A stretch of DNA of 64,000 nt from an uncultured Pseudomonadales bacterium (GCA_947503335.1 CANNCY010000001.1:558001-622000); one strand, 5' to 3'. Shown: positions 43,725 to 54,857, counted from the first letter of the stretch. Made by a program: numbers and translations. Notes: generated from the letters alone by a model not told the origin.

Positions 43725-45899
43725 ATGTCTGACGACAACCAAACTTATCAGTTCTATCTGCCCTGTCCAAAGGGGATAGAGCCACTGTTACTTGATGAGG
43801 TAACCAAATTAGGCGGTTCAAATGTTAAGGCGTCAGTCGCAGGTGTTTATACAGAAGGGTCGATAAAATTAGGTTATAAACTGTGCCTGTGGTCACGTTT
43901 TGCTAACCGCGTGCTGCTTCCGTTAGACAGTTTCCCCGTAAATACAGCAGATGATTTGTATGAAGCGGTTAAGTCTGTCGACTGGCCCAATCATTTTAGA
44001 GCCAACGCAACGTTTGCCGTAGATTTTCAAGGCGTAAGCGATGAAATTCGCAATACCCACTTTGGCGCCTTACGATGCAAAGATGCAATCGTTGACAAGT
44101 TTAAGTCGGTCATGGGTACTCGCCCAAATATTGAAAAGCAACAGCCCGATCTGCGAATTCAAGCCCGTTTAACCAAGGGGCAGTTGCGATTAAGCATCGA
44201 TCTATCGGGCGAAAGTTTGCATCGCCGAGGTTATCGACAGCAGGTTGGTTTGGCGCCGCTTAAAGAAAACCTGGCAGCGGCGATCGTAGTGAGGGCTGGA
44301 TATCATAGTGATGCCAAGCAGCCGCTAGTTGATCCTATGTGTGGTAGTGGTACGTTGTTGATCGAAGCGGCGATGATGGCAGCTAATATCGCACCGGGCC
44401 TTCGTCGCAGTTATTGGGGCTTTAATGGTTGGTTAAAGCATCAGGCTAAAGAGTGGCGCGAACTGATCAGTGAGGCCAGAGACGCGCGTACTAAAGGCTT
44501 AGAGTGGTTAGAGGCTAACCCCAACCTGTTTTTCGGGTTCGATAAATCTAACCGTGCTCTTGGTGATGCCCATGCAAATATTAAGCGCGCTGGGCTAGAT
44601 GGGCATATCCATGTAAAACCCTCAGTACTAGACCAATTAAAAAAGCCCGCCGTGCTTGCTGGTGAGAAAGGTCTAATTGTAACTAACCCCCCTTATGGTG
44701 AGCGTTTGGCCGACGAGGTTGCTTTGACACACCTATACCGCACGCTAGGTGACATGGCGCGAGAGCAGTTTATGGGGTGGCAAATAAGCATCTTTACCGC
44801 AAATGCACCGCTGTGTAAGCACACGCGCTTGTTTAGACCAAAGCAGTATAAGCTCTTTAACGGTGCCATACCCTGTACGCTATTTAACTTTAGGGTCGAA
44901 GAGGATAAGCGTGTCTCTAGCGCCAATGCAGACTCGCCCAAGTTAAGCGAAGAAGCCACTATGGTGCTTAATAGACTTAATAAGAACGCCTCTAAACTGA
45001 AGCGCTGGCTTAAGCGCGAAGAGGGTATCGAGTGCTACCGTCTATACGATGCTGATATTCCAGAATATTCAGCGGCGATTGATATGTACGGCAATGATAT
45101 CGTTGTGTCTGAGTATCGCGCGCCTGCAAAGATCGACCCTGAGAAAGCTGAGTCAAGATTTAGAGCGGTCGTAGAGGCTGTAGGCCACTATCAATCTAGT
45201 CTTGGTAAGGGCGGTGAATTGCATATTAAGGCGCGCGAACGTCAACGTGGCAGTTCGCAATACGAAGTATTAGATAAAACCGGCGAGTACAAGCCGGTAA
45301 AAGAGCAGGGCGTTAACCTAGTCGTCAATTTAAATGACTATCTAGATACGGGTCTGTTCTTAGATCATCGCCCGCTTCGCAGAAAGATACAGCAAAGTAT
45401 TCGTGGCAAGCGCTTCTTGAATTTGTTTTGTTACACCGCTTCAGCCACGGCGCATGCAGCAGTTGGCGGTGCCGCGCATTCGGTGTCGGTCGATATGAGC
45501 AAGACTTATCTGGAGTGGGCAAAGCGAAACCTATTGGCGAACCATGCAAACCTAGATGCCCATCAATTGGTCAATGAGAACTGTCTTGAATGGCTAAAGG
45601 CAGCTAGGGGCGAGTTCGATGTGATCATGTTAGACCCTCCTACTTTTAGTAATTCAAAAAAAATGTCGTCTAAGTTTGATGTGCAGACAGATCATCGTGC
45701 GTTGGTTGATGGTTGTATGAAGCTGTTGGCTGACGATGGTGTGTTGTACTTTTCGAACAACTTTAGAAAGTTTGTAATGGATACAGGGCTTGAAAGTAAA
45801 TACGATGTGTTTGAAATGACAAAGCAAAGTATTGACCCTGATTTTGAGCGCAATGCAAAGATCCATCGATGCTGGGCGATCAGGCATCGCCATGACTAA
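43725..45899 (+). CDS. rlmL: 23S rRNA methyltransferase RlmKL
   Basis: A 724-residue two-domain enzyme that makes m2G2445 (RlmL half) and m7G2069 (RlmK half) in 23S rRNA. The N-terminal THUMP domain is followed by DPMCGSGTLLIEAAMMAANI and IVTNPPYGERLAD for the first methyltransferase, then FLNLFCYTASATAHAAVGGA and DVIMLDPPTFSNSKK for the second. ATG 43725 is preferred over the TTG six bases earlier. It overlaps the next gene by 8 bp. Confidence 0.95.
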   Translation: MSDDNQTYQFYLPCPKGIEPLLLDEVTKLGGSNVKASVAGVYTEGSIKLGYKLCLWSRFANRVLLPLDSFPVNTADDLYEAVKSVDWPNHFRANATFAVDFQGVSDEIRNTHFGALRCKDAIVDKFKSVMGTRPNIEKQQPDLRIQARLTKGQLRLSIDLSGESLHRRGYRQQVGLAPLKENLAAAIVVRAGYHSDAKQPLVDPMCGSGTLLIEAAMMAANIAPGLRRSYWGFNGWLKHQAKEWRELISEARDARTKGLEWLEANPNLFFGFDKSNRALGDAHANIKRAGLDGHIHVKPSVLDQLKKPAVLAGEKGLIVTNPPYGERLADEVALTHLYRTLGDMAREQFMGWQISIFTANAPLCKHTRLFRPKQYKLFNGAIPCTLFNFRVEEDKRVSSANADSPKLSEEATMVLNRLNKNASKLKRWLKREEGIECYRLYDADIPEYSAAIDMYGNDIVVSEYRAPAKIDPEKAESRFRAVVEAVGHYQSSLGKGGELHIKARERQRGSSQYEVLDKTGEYKPVKEQGVNLVVNLNDYLDTGLFLDHRPLRRKIQQSIRGKRFLNLFCYTASATAHAAVGGAAHSVSVDMSKTYLEWAKRNLLANHANLDAHQLVNENCLEWLKAARGEFDVIMLDPPTFSNSKKMSSKFDVQTDHRALVDGCMKLLADDGVLYFSNNFRKFVMDTGLESKYDVFEMTKQSIDPDFERNAKIHRCWAIRHRHD

Positions 45900-46125
45900 C
45901 CCTATTTTCTATACCACCGAAGACTGCCATCTGTGCGAGCTGGCTGAGCAAGAGATTGTATCAGCCTTGGCTGGCCTTGACGTGCAGGTTGAGGTGATTG
46001 ATATCGCCGAGTCTGCTGAGCTTGTTGCTAAGTATGGCGAGGTTATTCCCGTTTTTTATACAGAGAATAGAGTGTTAAACTGGCCGTTTGATGCAGCAAT
46101 GGTACGTGAGTTGATAAATGGCTAA
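45892..46125 (+). CDS. Glutaredoxin-like protein (DUF836)
   Basis: A 77-residue thioredoxin-fold protein starting at ATG 45892 inside the rlmL end. It has the redox-type motif in YTTEDCHLCELAEQEI (CHLC), the cis-proline strand EVIPVFYTENR and LNWPFD near the end, typical of the DUF836 glutaredoxin-like family. It may reduce disulfides, though a substrate is not known. Overlap with rlmL suggests joint translation. Confidence 0.85.
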   Translation: MTNPIFYTTEDCHLCELAEQEIVSALAGLDVQVEVIDIAESAELVAKYGEVIPVFYTENRVLNWPFDAAMVRELING

Positions 46126-46148
46126 ACGTAAGGTAACTCACATACTCA

Positions 46149-48065
46149 CTACAGTAGCGTGCTTTCTTCTACGGGAGTAAATAGATAGCTAGTATCACCA
46201 CCGGTTAGGTAGCGATAAATCAAGTCAAAGCTGTATATATTTTGAGTGTACCGGCGCGTTTCAGTAAAGGGTATTGCTTCTATCCAAGCTTCTAACTCTA
46301 CCTTACCATCGCTTTCTTTCGACCAACGGCGGGTACGATGAGGCCCAGCATTATAGGCTGTGCTAATCAAGGCTCGATGATCGCCAAACTCTTCACGCAT
46401 CTGTGCGATATAGCCAGTGCCGATTCGAATATTATAATTTGGGTCAAACAGTCGATCGCGTCGATAGCTAATCTTTATCTTTCGAGCTACTTCTTTAGCA
46501 GTAGGCTCAATAATTTGCATCAACCCATAGGCATTGGCATGAGACACGGCGTTTGGGTCAAGAGCGCTTTCTTGGCGTATAACGGCCATAATCCAAGTAG
46601 GGCGAATCTTTCGCATGTTCGCAAATTCGGCAATCGACTTTTGATAATCAATCGGAAAGCGTAAATCGAGATGATCCCATCCTTGGCCTCTGATGGTCGA
46701 CAAGATCGATTGGTGATGCCACTTTATGTCGTCTAGCTCTACCGCCAGTTTTAGCAGCTCGTCATTCGTCGCATACTGCTCAAAATGGTAGGCTTCGCGG
46801 CGAGCATTTAACCGATCATTTGCAAGATAGAGCGCCTTTATTCGATCGACGGCAGCCCGATTTATATTGGTGTCATCAAATGGCGCGAGTGGTTCACCTT
46901 GGTAGGGATTAAATTTAAAGGGCGTGCCTAAACGATTGGCTGCCAAAAAGCCGTAGTAGCTACGGTCACCTGCAATCAGCTTATATTCATCATGGGCAAG
47001 CTGTGTGTTACCGCGCTCTTCGTTTACTCGAGCAAGCCAGTAGCGCCAACTAAACTCGCTCTCGTAGTCAGGAATACGCTTAACCCATTTTTCTATTGCG
47101 TCAAAGTCTTGTCTTAACATCGCGTTTCGAGCTTGTATCGAGGCAGTTTCAGAAAAAAGAACGCCAGGTGCAACGGTTACTTTTGTGTCAGAGTCGATTT
47201 GGCGATCTCTAAAACTTAATCTGTACGCAATGGTGTTTTTTAGCCCTTGTGCTAGTGCTGCTGGCAATTGATGGCTATTGCTTTGCTCGTCAAGATACGC
47301 GATTGCCTTATCAGCATCTTTTCGCGCTAGCTGTAGGGTACTCAACGAAACGATGTCGTTAATTTGCTGTTGGTGGCTAGGCCTGTTGCGTAGGTCGGTG
47401 ACTGGTTTCTTGTAGGCACTAGTAAGTAGCTTGCCGTAGTCTTTATATATGCCCGTCAGTTTGCGCGTTAAATAGCTGCCAAGTTTGTATTGGCGGCTTT
47501 CAAATGCCAATACAGCTCTTTGCCAAATAAGGCGGTTGTCGCGCTTGTCTTTGATCCATTGATTAAAGATTGGGTCACACACATCGGGCAGAGAGCGCCC
47601 TGTTAGCCAAATAGACGGCAGTTCTTTGTACGCTGCGTCTATTTGATTAGTCTTATACAAAGACCGCAGGTACATGCATTGTAAGTCGACTTTGCCGTAG
47701 CTTTTGTAGTGCGACAAAAAATCGCTATACCGCTTTGACTTAAACTGGTCGCGTAATTGTTCGCGATGTACTAGTTCGGCGAGATAGCTGCCAGCATATT
47801 GACGTTTGAACTGTTCAATATACTTGTCTGAGGTTTTGATACGGCTGCTGCTGATAGCCGCTTGGCGAATATAAGGCAGAAGGGGCGAGTCTTTATAGTC
47901 ATCTATGGCTTGCTTATAGGTTTTAGCGTCGCCACGAACGATCTTTGTGCGAGTATCTTTAAAGTCGTCAAGCAATTGCTGGTTATTCGCTGTCGCGTCG
48001 CTAGCGCCAGTAAGCGCAAAAACAAGCGCTGCGGCTGCAGATAGCCTAACTAGTAGGTAATTCAT
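46149..48065 (-). CDS. slt: Soluble lytic murein transglycosylase
   Basis: A 638-residue periplasmic enzyme that cuts peptidoglycan between MurNAc and GlcNAc with formation of 1,6-anhydro ends. A signal peptide occupies about residues 1-27 (MNYLLVRLSAAAALVFALTG). A long helical superhelix follows, and the SLT domain at the C-terminus has the catalytic glutamate in VIRQESALDPNAVS, AYGLMQI and STAYNAGPHR. ATG 48065 fits the signal peptide better than 48074. Divergent from uup. Confidence 0.93.
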   Translation of the reverse strand: MNYLLVRLSAAAALVFALTGASDATANNQQLLDDFKDTRTKIVRGDAKTYKQAIDDYKDSPLLPYIRQAAISSSRIKTSDKYIEQFKRQYAGSYLAELVHREQLRDQFKSKRYSDFLSHYKSYGKVDLQCMYLRSLYKTNQIDAAYKELPSIWLTGRSLPDVCDPIFNQWIKDKRDNRLIWQRAVLAFESRQYKLGSYLTRKLTGIYKDYGKLLTSAYKKPVTDLRNRPSHQQQINDIVSLSTLQLARKDADKAIAYLDEQSNSHQLPAALAQGLKNTIAYRLSFRDRQIDSDTKVTVAPGVLFSETASIQARNAMLRQDFDAIEKWVKRIPDYESEFSWRYWLARVNEERGNTQLAHDEYKLIAGDRSYYGFLAANRLGTPFKFNPYQGEPLAPFDDTNINRAAVDRIKALYLANDRLNARREAYHFEQYATNDELLKLAVELDDIKWHHQSILSTIRGQGWDHLDLRFPIDYQKSIAEFANMRKIRPTWIMAVIRQESALDPNAVSHANAYGLMQIIEPTAKEVARKIKISYRRDRLFDPNYNIRIGTGYIAQMREEFGDHRALISTAYNAGPHRTRRWSKESDGKVELEAWIEAIPFTETRRYTQNIYSFDLIYRYLTGGDTSYLFTPVEESTLL

Positions 48066-48180
48066 CTCTAGCAAAGTGCAATCCTTACTCTCGTCCTATA
48101 ACTCCTTTTTGTATACTAGCTGTTTCTAGAGGGGCAAACCAACTAAATTGTTGCCCAGGCTGTATCTTTAAGGTAATCAA

Positions 48181-50061
48181 ATGCCCGTATTGAAATTAGA
48201 TAACGCATCACTTGCTTTCGGTAATCATCCGCTGCTTGATCACGCCAATTTGGTGATTGAGCCAGGGCAAAAAATTGCCATAGTTGGCCGAAATGGTGCC
48301 GGTAAATCCACATTGATGCGGGTTATTTCTGGGCAAGAAAAGCTCGACGATGGAGAGTTTTGGTTAGACTCTAGTACCAGAGTTGCGATGCTTGATCAGC
48401 GACTGCCCGAGCTTTTACCTATTTCATTGTACGATTACGTAGCTGAAGGGCTAGGCGAGCCTGGTCGCACAGCGGTTGCCTACAATAAAGCCCTACTGGG
48501 CGATAGTGGTGACTTAGACCAGCTAACCGAGTTAATGAATCAGCACGATGCCTGGAACGTCGACGGCGCGGTTCGCAAAATTCTTAATCGGCTCGATTTA
48601 AATCCTGAGGCGTTACTTAAAACCCTATCGGGTGGCTGGCGTCGCCGAGTAGCACTGGCGCGGGCGCTAGTGACAGAACCCACATTGTTACTGCTTGACG
48701 AGCCTACTAACCATCTAGATATCTTGATGATCGAATCGCTAGAAGCGATCGTGAAAGAATTTAGAGGGGCGGTTCTGTTTGTAACTCACGATCGTAACTT
48801 TTTAGAGTCGGTCGCTGATCATATCCTCGAGCTAGATCGGGGCGCCTTGCGTATGTACCCCGGTTCGTTCTCGCAATATCAAGCTAGCCTCGCCGAGCGA
48901 CTAGAAATTGAAGAGCGCCATTGGGCAGAGTTTGATAAAAAATTAAGTCAAGAAGAAGCCTGGATCAGACAAGGCATTAAAGCGCGTCGTACCCGTAATG
49001 AGGGGCGGGTACGCAACCTAGAAAAGCTTAGGGTAGAGCGCAAGGCTCGTCGTGAGCGTCAAGGCAATGTCGACTTTAGCATCGAGCAAGCACAGTCATC
49101 AGGCAAGTTAGTAGCCGAATTAACCAATGTGTCTTACGCGTTTAGTGATAAACCTATTGTGAATGACTTCTCTGGTTTGATCATGCGTGGCGATCGTATT
49201 GGTGTTCTAGGCCCAAATGGTGTGGGTAAGTCTACGTTTGTACGCTTGCTGTTAGGGCAGTTAGAAGCCCAGCAAGGTAGCATTCGTTTGGGTACTAACC
49301 TGGAGGTCGCATACTTTGATCAGTTGCGCGCGCAGCTTGATCCTGAAAAATCAGTATTAGATAACCTTGCTGAAGGGCGCGACTTTATATCGATCAATGG
49401 CCAGAATCGTCATGTAATTAGTTATCTGCAAGACTTTCTTTTCTCGCCCGAGCGTGTGCGAAGCCCTGTTTCGGCACTGTCGGGTGGTGAAGCGAATCGA
49501 TTACTACTAGCTAAACTATTTAGTCTGCCGTCTAACCTAATGGTGTTAGATGAGCCTACTAATGACCTAGATATCGAGACGCTCGAACTGCTTGAACAGA
49601 TCTTAGCTGACTATCAGGGCACGCTAATTCTTGTGACCCACGACCGTGCGTTTATGGATAACGTAGCAACATCGTTAATTGCGTTCGAAGGCTCCGGTCG
49701 AGTTCAGTCGTATGTAGGTGGCTTTGATGATTGGCGAAGAATGGGTGGACGTTTCGAGGCTGAACGAGAGGCCGACGCTGCCAAGCTAGCCGCCAAACAA
49801 ACTGCGGCTCCAGTAGAGTCGAAGACCGAGATCAAACAGGCGAAAAAGCTTAGTTACAAACTAAAACGCGAACTAGACGCACTACCCGGCGAAATAGCAA
49901 CGCTTGAAGAAACCATTGCAGGCCTAGAAGAGCAGCTAGGCGACCCAGACTTATACGCTAAGTCGCCAGAAAAATTTGAAGAAATTAGTAATAAGGTGGG
50001 TGAGTTGACCAGCGCGCTAGAGATTAAGCTTGATCGCTGGGTCGAACTTGAATCGATGTAA
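48181..50061 (+). CDS. uup: ABC-F ATPase, Uup type
   Basis: A 626-residue soluble protein with two ABC ATPase cassettes and no membrane part. The first has GRNGAGKS, LSGGWRRRVALARAL and LLDEPTNHLD; the second has GPNGVGKS, LSGGEANRLLLAKL and VLDEPTNDLD. The C-terminal 80 residues form the coiled-coil DNA/RNA-binding domain of Uup (LSYKLKRELDALPGEIATLE). ABC-F proteins act on ribosomes and Uup is linked to transposon excision and ribosome assembly. Divergent from slt across 115 bp. Confidence 0.93.
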   Translation: MPVLKLDNASLAFGNHPLLDHANLVIEPGQKIAIVGRNGAGKSTLMRVISGQEKLDDGEFWLDSSTRVAMLDQRLPELLPISLYDYVAEGLGEPGRTAVAYNKALLGDSGDLDQLTELMNQHDAWNVDGAVRKILNRLDLNPEALLKTLSGGWRRRVALARALVTEPTLLLLDEPTNHLDILMIESLEAIVKEFRGAVLFVTHDRNFLESVADHILELDRGALRMYPGSFSQYQASLAERLEIEERHWAEFDKKLSQEEAWIRQGIKARRTRNEGRVRNLEKLRVERKARRERQGNVDFSIEQAQSSGKLVAELTNVSYAFSDKPIVNDFSGLIMRGDRIGVLGPNGVGKSTFVRLLLGQLEAQQGSIRLGTNLEVAYFDQLRAQLDPEKSVLDNLAEGRDFISINGQNRHVISYLQDFLFSPERVRSPVSALSGGEANRLLLAKLFSLPSNLMVLDEPTNDLDIETLELLEQILADYQGTLILVTHDRAFMDNVATSLIAFEGSGRVQSYVGGFDDWRRMGGRFEAEREADAAKLAAKQTAAPVESKTEIKQAKKLSYKLKRELDALPGEIATLEETIAGLEEQLGDPDLYAKSPEKFEEISNKVGELTSALEIKLDRWVELESM

Positions 50062-50063
50062 GG

Positions 50064-50492
50064 TTAAAGGCGTACAGCTAACACGTCGCAGGTGGCGCCC
50101 TGAATCACAGCGTTAGATGTCGAGCCAAGTAGTAGCGATAAACCATGGCGACCGTGACTACCTACTACTATAAGCTCGGCGTCTAGTTCTTTGGCCAGTG
50201 CGTGCATTTCGTGATCTGGCCGACCTACCGATACAGAAATTTGATCTGCGGCGATGGCATAATCGCCTGCTAGGTTGGTAAGCCGTTCGACAGCTTGTTC
50301 GTGCAATGTCTCTTGCATCCCGGTTAAATCAAGCGGTAGGTCGCCACCATAGCTAAAAGACAAAGGTTCTATACAGTGGGTCAAATAGATCGACGCGTTA
50401 TCAGGTTTACCGATGGCGATCGCTCGCTCAATAACCGCAATTGACTCGTCAGTGAGATCAAGACCAACTAGTATTTTTGTATAGCCGCTCAT
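50064..50492 (-). CDS. Universal stress protein A family
   Basis: A 142-residue UspA-type protein. ATG 50492 is preferred because GGAG lies about nine bases upstream; an earlier ATG at 50504 has none. The ATP-binding pattern is present: ILVGLDLTDES at the start and VGSHGRHGLSLLLGSTSNAV (GxxG, nine residues, GS) near the end. Such proteins aid survival under stress. It is convergent with uup, 2 bp apart. Confidence 0.9.
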   Translation of the reverse strand: MSGYTKILVGLDLTDESIAVIERAIAIGKPDNASIYLTHCIEPLSFSYGGDLPLDLTGMQETLHEQAVERLTNLAGDYAIAADQISVSVGRPDHEMHALAKELDAELIVVGSHGRHGLSLLLGSTSNAVIQGATCDVLAVRL

Positions 50493-50574
50493 GGGGTTCT
50501 CCATTATGATTGGTCAACTATTACTGTATATATCAGTCGCTTGTTTCTGGCAAGTGGCGCAAACATAAGGTTTT

Positions 50575-51000
50575 ATGAATATATTTTGGATGTTAGTGGC
50601 CATAGCCTTTGTGGTGGGCACGATTGTGAAGACCATGCCGTCAAAACGCCAGCGTCGATTAGAGGCGTTACGCATGGAGGCTCGGCAAAGACAGATGAGC
50701 GTGCGTTACGCTCCTTTGAAGTATCAAGGAACCCGCAAAGAGCAATACCTAATTAGTTATGCCTATGGCAAGGGGCTATCTGAAAAGCAGGCTCCGTTTG
50801 ACTACGCTAGGCGTATTAGCCCCCTAGGTGAGGTTGAAGATTGGCGAGATCAGCCCGATGAGCGTTTTTCAGAACTAGCCCAATACCCAGATATCTTGGC
50901 TATAAGAGGGGGCGAACGTCGAATAGAAGTCTGCTGGACCGAGCAATCGATCGATGATCGGTTTGAGCAAATTTGCGAAGTATTAGCGCAGTTCAAATAA
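50575..51000 (+). CDS. Conserved small membrane-anchored protein
   Basis: A 141-residue protein with one N-terminal membrane helix (about residues 3-19) followed by a basic stretch (SKRQRRLEALRMEARQRQM) and a soluble domain containing YAPLKYQG and EVCWTEQSIDDRFEQI. I do not recognise the family. The membrane anchor and soluble domain suggest an inner-membrane accessory protein. It stands alone, 125 bp before topA and divergent from the stress-protein gene. Confidence 0.7.
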   Translation: MNIFWMLVAIAFVVGTIVKTMPSKRQRRLEALRMEARQRQMSVRYAPLKYQGTRKEQYLISYAYGKGLSEKQAPFDYARRISPLGEVEDWRDQPDERFSELAQYPDILAIRGGERRIEVCWTEQSIDDRFEQICEVLAQFK

Positions 51001-51125
51001 GTGAAAATTTAAAAATTATTGCGCCAATCACTCTTTTTTCTTGACCAAAAAACAGTTGGCGCTTATATATGCACCATCTTATGGTCGCCACCTGCGACCA
51101 AATTTATCAAATTATAGAGAGATGA

Positions 51126-53792
51126 ATGGCTAAACACCTCGTAATCGTAGAGTCACCAGCCAAGGCTAAAACGATCAACAAGTACCTGGGCAAAGACTAC
51201 ATAGTTAAGTCTTCAGTGGGTCATATTCGTGATTTACCAACCGCTGGCAGCAGTGTGCGAGACACAAAATCAGCCACAGAGAAGGCTAAAACGACCCGCG
51301 AAGCAACGGCAGGCATGAATGCCGAGCAAAAGGCAGCGTATAAAGCGAAGAAGTCGCACGAGCAGTTAATTGCACGTATGGGCGTTAACCCAGAGAAGAA
51401 TTGGAAAGCCGATTATCAGGTGCTACCGGGCAAAGAAAAAGTGGTTGCCGAGCTAAAGAAGCTCGCTAAAGATGCTGATAGCATCTACCTCGCGACGGAT
51501 TTGGACCGTGAAGGAGAAGCCATCGCATGGCACCTCACCGAGGCGATCGGTGGCGATATGTCACGCTATCGCCGCGTGGTATTTAACGAAATCACCAAAA
51601 CAGCCATTGCTCAAGCATTCGAAACACCGGGCGAGCTAGACATGGATCATGTCGAAGCACAGCAAGCACGTCGCTTCTTAGATCGCGTTGTGGGTTTCAT
51701 GGTTTCGCCACTTCTCTGGAAGAAAATAGCCCGAGGCTTGTCTGCTGGGCGCGTTCAGTCAGTAGCGGTGCGTTTAGTGGTAGAGCGCGAGCGCGCGATT
51801 CGCGCCTTTGTACCTGAAGAATATTGGGAAGTTGCTGCTGACCTTATCCGTAATGGCGGCGAGCAGGTACGTTTTCAGGTTAAACGCGATGCGAACGGTG
51901 CCTTTAGACCGACCTCTAAAGAGGCTACTGACAAGGCATTAGCATCGATTAAAGCCTCTAGTTTTGAAGTGACCAATCGCGAAGATAAGCCTACTAAGAG
52001 TAAGCCTTCTGCACCCTTTATCACTAGTACGCTGCAGCAGGCTGCATCAACTCGTCTAGGGTTTAGCGTTAAGAAAACCATGACGCTAGCACAGCGTCTA
52101 TACGAAGCCGGTCACATCACCTATATGCGTACCGATTCGACCAACTTAAGTGCCGAGGCAGTGGCAAGTTGTCGCGATTACATTGCTGATAACTACGGCG
52201 AAAAGTATTTGCCCGAAAATCCTAATCGCTATGGTGCGAAAGAGGGCGCACAAGAGGCTCACGAAGCGATTCGCCCCTCTAATGTAGCGCTAACGCAGAC
52301 GCAGTTAAGCGAAATGGAGCGAGATGCTCAGCGTCTATACCACATTATTTGGCAGCAATTTGTGGCTTGTCAGATGATGCCTGCAACATACTTTTCATCA
52401 TCGGTTGAGGTGACCGCAGGTGAACATCAGTTACGCACCAAAGGGCGAGTGGTTACCTTCGACGGTTATACCCGTGTGATTCCGCCTTCATCGAAGCGAG
52501 AAGAAGATCAAACGCTTCCTGATTTCAAAGTTGGTGAAGTACTCGACCTAGGAGAGTTGCTACCTTCGCAACACTTTACCAATCCGCCACCACGCTTTAC
52601 TGAAGCAAGTTTAGTAAAAGAACTAGAAAAGAAAGGTATTGGCCGCCCATCTACCTATGCAGCGATCATTTCGACCATTCAAGATCGTGGCTATGCCAAG
52701 GTAGAAAACCGTCGTTTCTATGCTGAAAAGATGGGTGATATCGTTACTGATCGTCTTGTTGAGTCGTTTGATGATCTACTTAGCTACGACTTTACAGCGC
52801 GTATGGAATCAGAGCTTGATGATGTCGCGGGTGGAAAGAAAAGTTGGCTAACGTTGCTCAATGACTTCTACAGTGATTTCACCAAGACGTTAACCAAAGC
52901 TGAGTCGGCCGATGATGGTATGCGTGCAAACGACCCAACGATGACGTCGATTGAATGCCCAACCTGTTCTCGCCCCATGCAGATACGTACTGCTTCAACC
53001 GGTGTGTTCTTGGGCTGCTCAGGCTACTCGTTACCGCCAAAGGAGCGCTGTAAGACAACCATCAACCTAACTCCTGGCGATGAGGCGGTTGCGGTTGATA
53101 GTGACGAAGCAGAGACTGAAGCACTACGTGCCAAACATCGTTGCCCAATCTGTAACACGGCGATGGAAAGCTACCTGATTGACGAAAAGCGTAAACTGCA
53201 TGTATGCGGTAACAACCCCGACTGTAGTGGCTTTGAAGTAGAAGAGGGTAGCTTTAAGCTGAAAGGCTATGACGGCCCAACCCTTGAATGTGATCGCTGT
53301 GGAAGCGAAATGCAGCTGAAGAATGGCCGTTTTGGCAAGTACTTTGACTGTACCAATACCGAGTGTAAAAACACTCGCAAGCTATTGCGCAATGGTGAAG
53401 CGGCTCCACCAAAGATGGATCCGGTACCCATGCCCGAACTGGCCTGTTTGAAGGTTGATGATACCTATGTGTTACGTGATGGAGCTTCAGGGTTGTTTTT
53501 GGCAGCCAGCAAGTTTCCTAAGAACCGCGAGACGCGAGCTCCGTTAGTGAGTGAGCTGATTCCCCATAAAAGCGAGATTGATTCAAAATATCACTTCTTG
53601 ATGAGTGCGCCCGTAAAAGACCCTGAAGGCAATCCTACGCTTGTTCGCTATTCGCGTAAGAATAAAGAGCAGTATGTGCAGTCTGAGATCAACGGCAAAG
53701 CCTCGGGTTGGAAAGCTGAGTATCAAGGTGGTAAGTGGGTCGAGTCAGGTAAGGTCAAAGACAGCTTAAAAAAGGCGAAATCTAAGAAGTGA
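51126..53792 (+). CDS. topA: DNA topoisomerase I
   Basis: An 888-residue type IA topoisomerase that relaxes negative supercoils. The TOPRIM domain begins [20 protein letters not shown] and includes [16 protein letters not shown]; the active tyrosine is Y333 in YMRTDST. The C-terminal part has three four-cysteine zinc domains ([16 protein letters not shown] and CDRCGSEM) and a further ribbon-like tail. Length is close to E. coli TopA (865). A 125-bp gap upstream holds its promoter. Confidence 0.97.
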   Translation: MAKHLVIVESPAKAKTINKYLGKDYIVKSSVGHIRDLPTAGSSVRDTKSATEKAKTTREATAGMNAEQKAAYKAKKSHEQLIARMGVNPEKNWKADYQVLPGKEKVVAELKKLAKDADSIYLATDLDREGEAIAWHLTEAIGGDMSRYRRVVFNEITKTAIAQAFETPGELDMDHVEAQQARRFLDRVVGFMVSPLLWKKIARGLSAGRVQSVAVRLVVERERAIRAFVPEEYWEVAADLIRNGGEQVRFQVKRDANGAFRPTSKEATDKALASIKASSFEVTNREDKPTKSKPSAPFITSTLQQAASTRLGFSVKKTMTLAQRLYEAGHITYMRTDSTNLSAEAVASCRDYIADNYGEKYLPENPNRYGAKEGAQEAHEAIRPSNVALTQTQLSEMERDAQRLYHIIWQQFVACQMMPATYFSSSVEVTAGEHQLRTKGRVVTFDGYTRVIPPSSKREEDQTLPDFKVGEVLDLGELLPSQHFTNPPPRFTEASLVKELEKKGIGRPSTYAAIISTIQDRGYAKVENRRFYAEKMGDIVTDRLVESFDDLLSYDFTARMESELDDVAGGKKSWLTLLNDFYSDFTKTLTKAESADDGMRANDPTMTSIECPTCSRPMQIRTASTGVFLGCSGYSLPPKERCKTTINLTPGDEAVAVDSDEAETEALRAKHRCPICNTAMESYLIDEKRKLHVCGNNPDCSGFEVEEGSFKLKGYDGPTLECDRCGSEMQLKNGRFGKYFDCTNTECKNTRKLLRNGEAAPPKMDPVPMPELACLKVDDTYVLRDGASGLFLAASKFPKNRETRAPLVSELIPHKSEIDSKYHFLMSAPVKDPEGNPTLVRYSRKNKEQYVQSEINGKASGWKAEYQGGKWVESGKVKDSLKKAKSKK

Positions 53793-53805
53793 GCGGCCTA
53801 GCTAA

Positions 53806-54165
53806 ATGAGTAATGCTGCACAGGTTAATCGAAATCTATCAAGGCTCGCCCAGTTAAAAGAGGGCGAGTTTTGGGCGTTTCTATCAGTGGTACGTGAAAG
53901 CTTATTGCTAGAAATAGCCGATTTGTATGGCATTCGTGTCAGCAACGAAGTTGAGCTGTTTTCTGTGTTAGAGCGACAGCAGCGCGAACTGCCCGAGGTG
54001 AGTCAATTGATCGAGGCCACACAGCCTTGGCAAATGGCGCTGAAGCTGGCAGCGGCAGCGCCAGATAGTATAAATCTTTCTGGCCGCTTACCGTTAACTG
54101 TAGATTTGATTAGTGCAGTGCGCGAATTTGTGGAGCAATACCGCCAGCACGCAATTGAGTTCTAG
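53806..54165 (+). CDS. Small conserved protein of DUF6586 type
   Basis: A 119-residue helical protein with [33 protein letters not shown] and [21 protein letters not shown] recall this kind of protein, DUF6586, between topA and lexA in Pseudomonas. The function is unknown. It starts 13 bp after topA and its stop overlaps the convergent lexA stop by 4 bp. Confidence 0.75.
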   Translation: MSNAAQVNRNLSRLAQLKEGEFWAFLSVVRESLLLEIADLYGIRVSNEVELFSVLERQQRELPEVSQLIEATQPWQMALKLAAAAPDSINLSGRLPLTVDLISAVREFVEQYRQHAIEF

Positions 54166-54776
54166 TGAACACGGCGAATCACACCAACCCCCAATCCTTC
54201 GATTGAGAAATCGTCTTCGGCAAGATCCACGTCGATGGGCGAGTAGTCAATATTTGCGGGCAATAGGCGAATATGGCGCTTATCAGTCTTATCTAAATGT
54301 TTAACCGTTACTTCGTCGCCAATACGCGCCACGATAAGTTCGCCGTGGTGGGCAGTTTCGCGTCGAGCTACAGCCAATAGATCGCCGTCGTGAATGCCGG
54401 CATCAATCATGCTGTCGCCCTTAACGCGCAACAGGTAATCGGCTTCGGGTGAAAAGAAAGACTTATCGATTTTACAATAATCATCTATGTGCTGTTCGGC
54501 AAGAATAGGGGAGCCCGCAGCGACTTGCCCAACGATAGGGAGTTGATTTTCGTCGTTGGCAGCGTCGTCGGCTAAACGAATACCACGCGAGGCCCCAGGA
54601 GTCATTTCGATCGCGCCTTTGCGAGCAAGCGCTTTAAGGTGCTCTTCAGCGGCGTTAGCTGATTTAAACCCAAGTTCTTTGGCTATTTCAGCACGTGTCG
54701 GCGGAAAGCCGGTATCTGCAATTGATCGACGAATAATGTCTAGCACCTGAGTTTGGCGCGCGGTTAACTTAATCAT
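54162..54776 (-). CDS. lexA: SOS-response repressor LexA
   Basis: A 204-residue repressor that self-cleaves when RecA filaments form. The start is ATG 54776 ([15 protein letters not shown]), matching the family, not 54785. A winged helix-turn-helix fills residues 1-65 with [14 protein letters not shown] and [13 protein letters not shown]; the cleavage bond is Ala87-Gly88 in QVAAGSP; the serine/lysine pair is S122 (KGDSMID) and K159 (TVKHLD). An SOS box lies 27 bases upstream of the start. Confidence 0.97.
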   Translation of the reverse strand: MIKLTARQTQVLDIIRRSIADTGFPPTRAEIAKELGFKSANAAEEHLKALARKGAIEMTPGASRGIRLADDAANDENQLPIVGQVAAGSPILAEQHIDDYCKIDKSFFSPEADYLLRVKGDSMIDAGIHDGDLLAVARRETAHHGELIVARIGDEVTVKHLDKTDKRHIRLLPANIDYSPIDVDLAEDDFSIEGLGVGVIRRVH

Positions 54777-54802
54777 GCAAAGCACCTTGTATATTTATCT
54801 AG

Positions 54803-54818
54803 CTGTGATTATATACAG
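54803..54818 (-). promoter_or_regulatory. LexA-binding site (SOS box)
   Basis: CTGTGATTATATACAG fits CTGT-N8-ACAG exactly and lies just before the lexA start, so lexA should repress itself. Confidence 0.9.
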
Positions 54819-54857
54819 TATGCTTTGCTGATAGCAAGACGAATAGCTGCGCTTGGT

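Noticed and set aside
50523-50537. SOS box at ACTGTATATATCAGT
   Set aside because: It is a dyad but lacks CTGT-N8-ACAG spacing, so it does not fit LexA.
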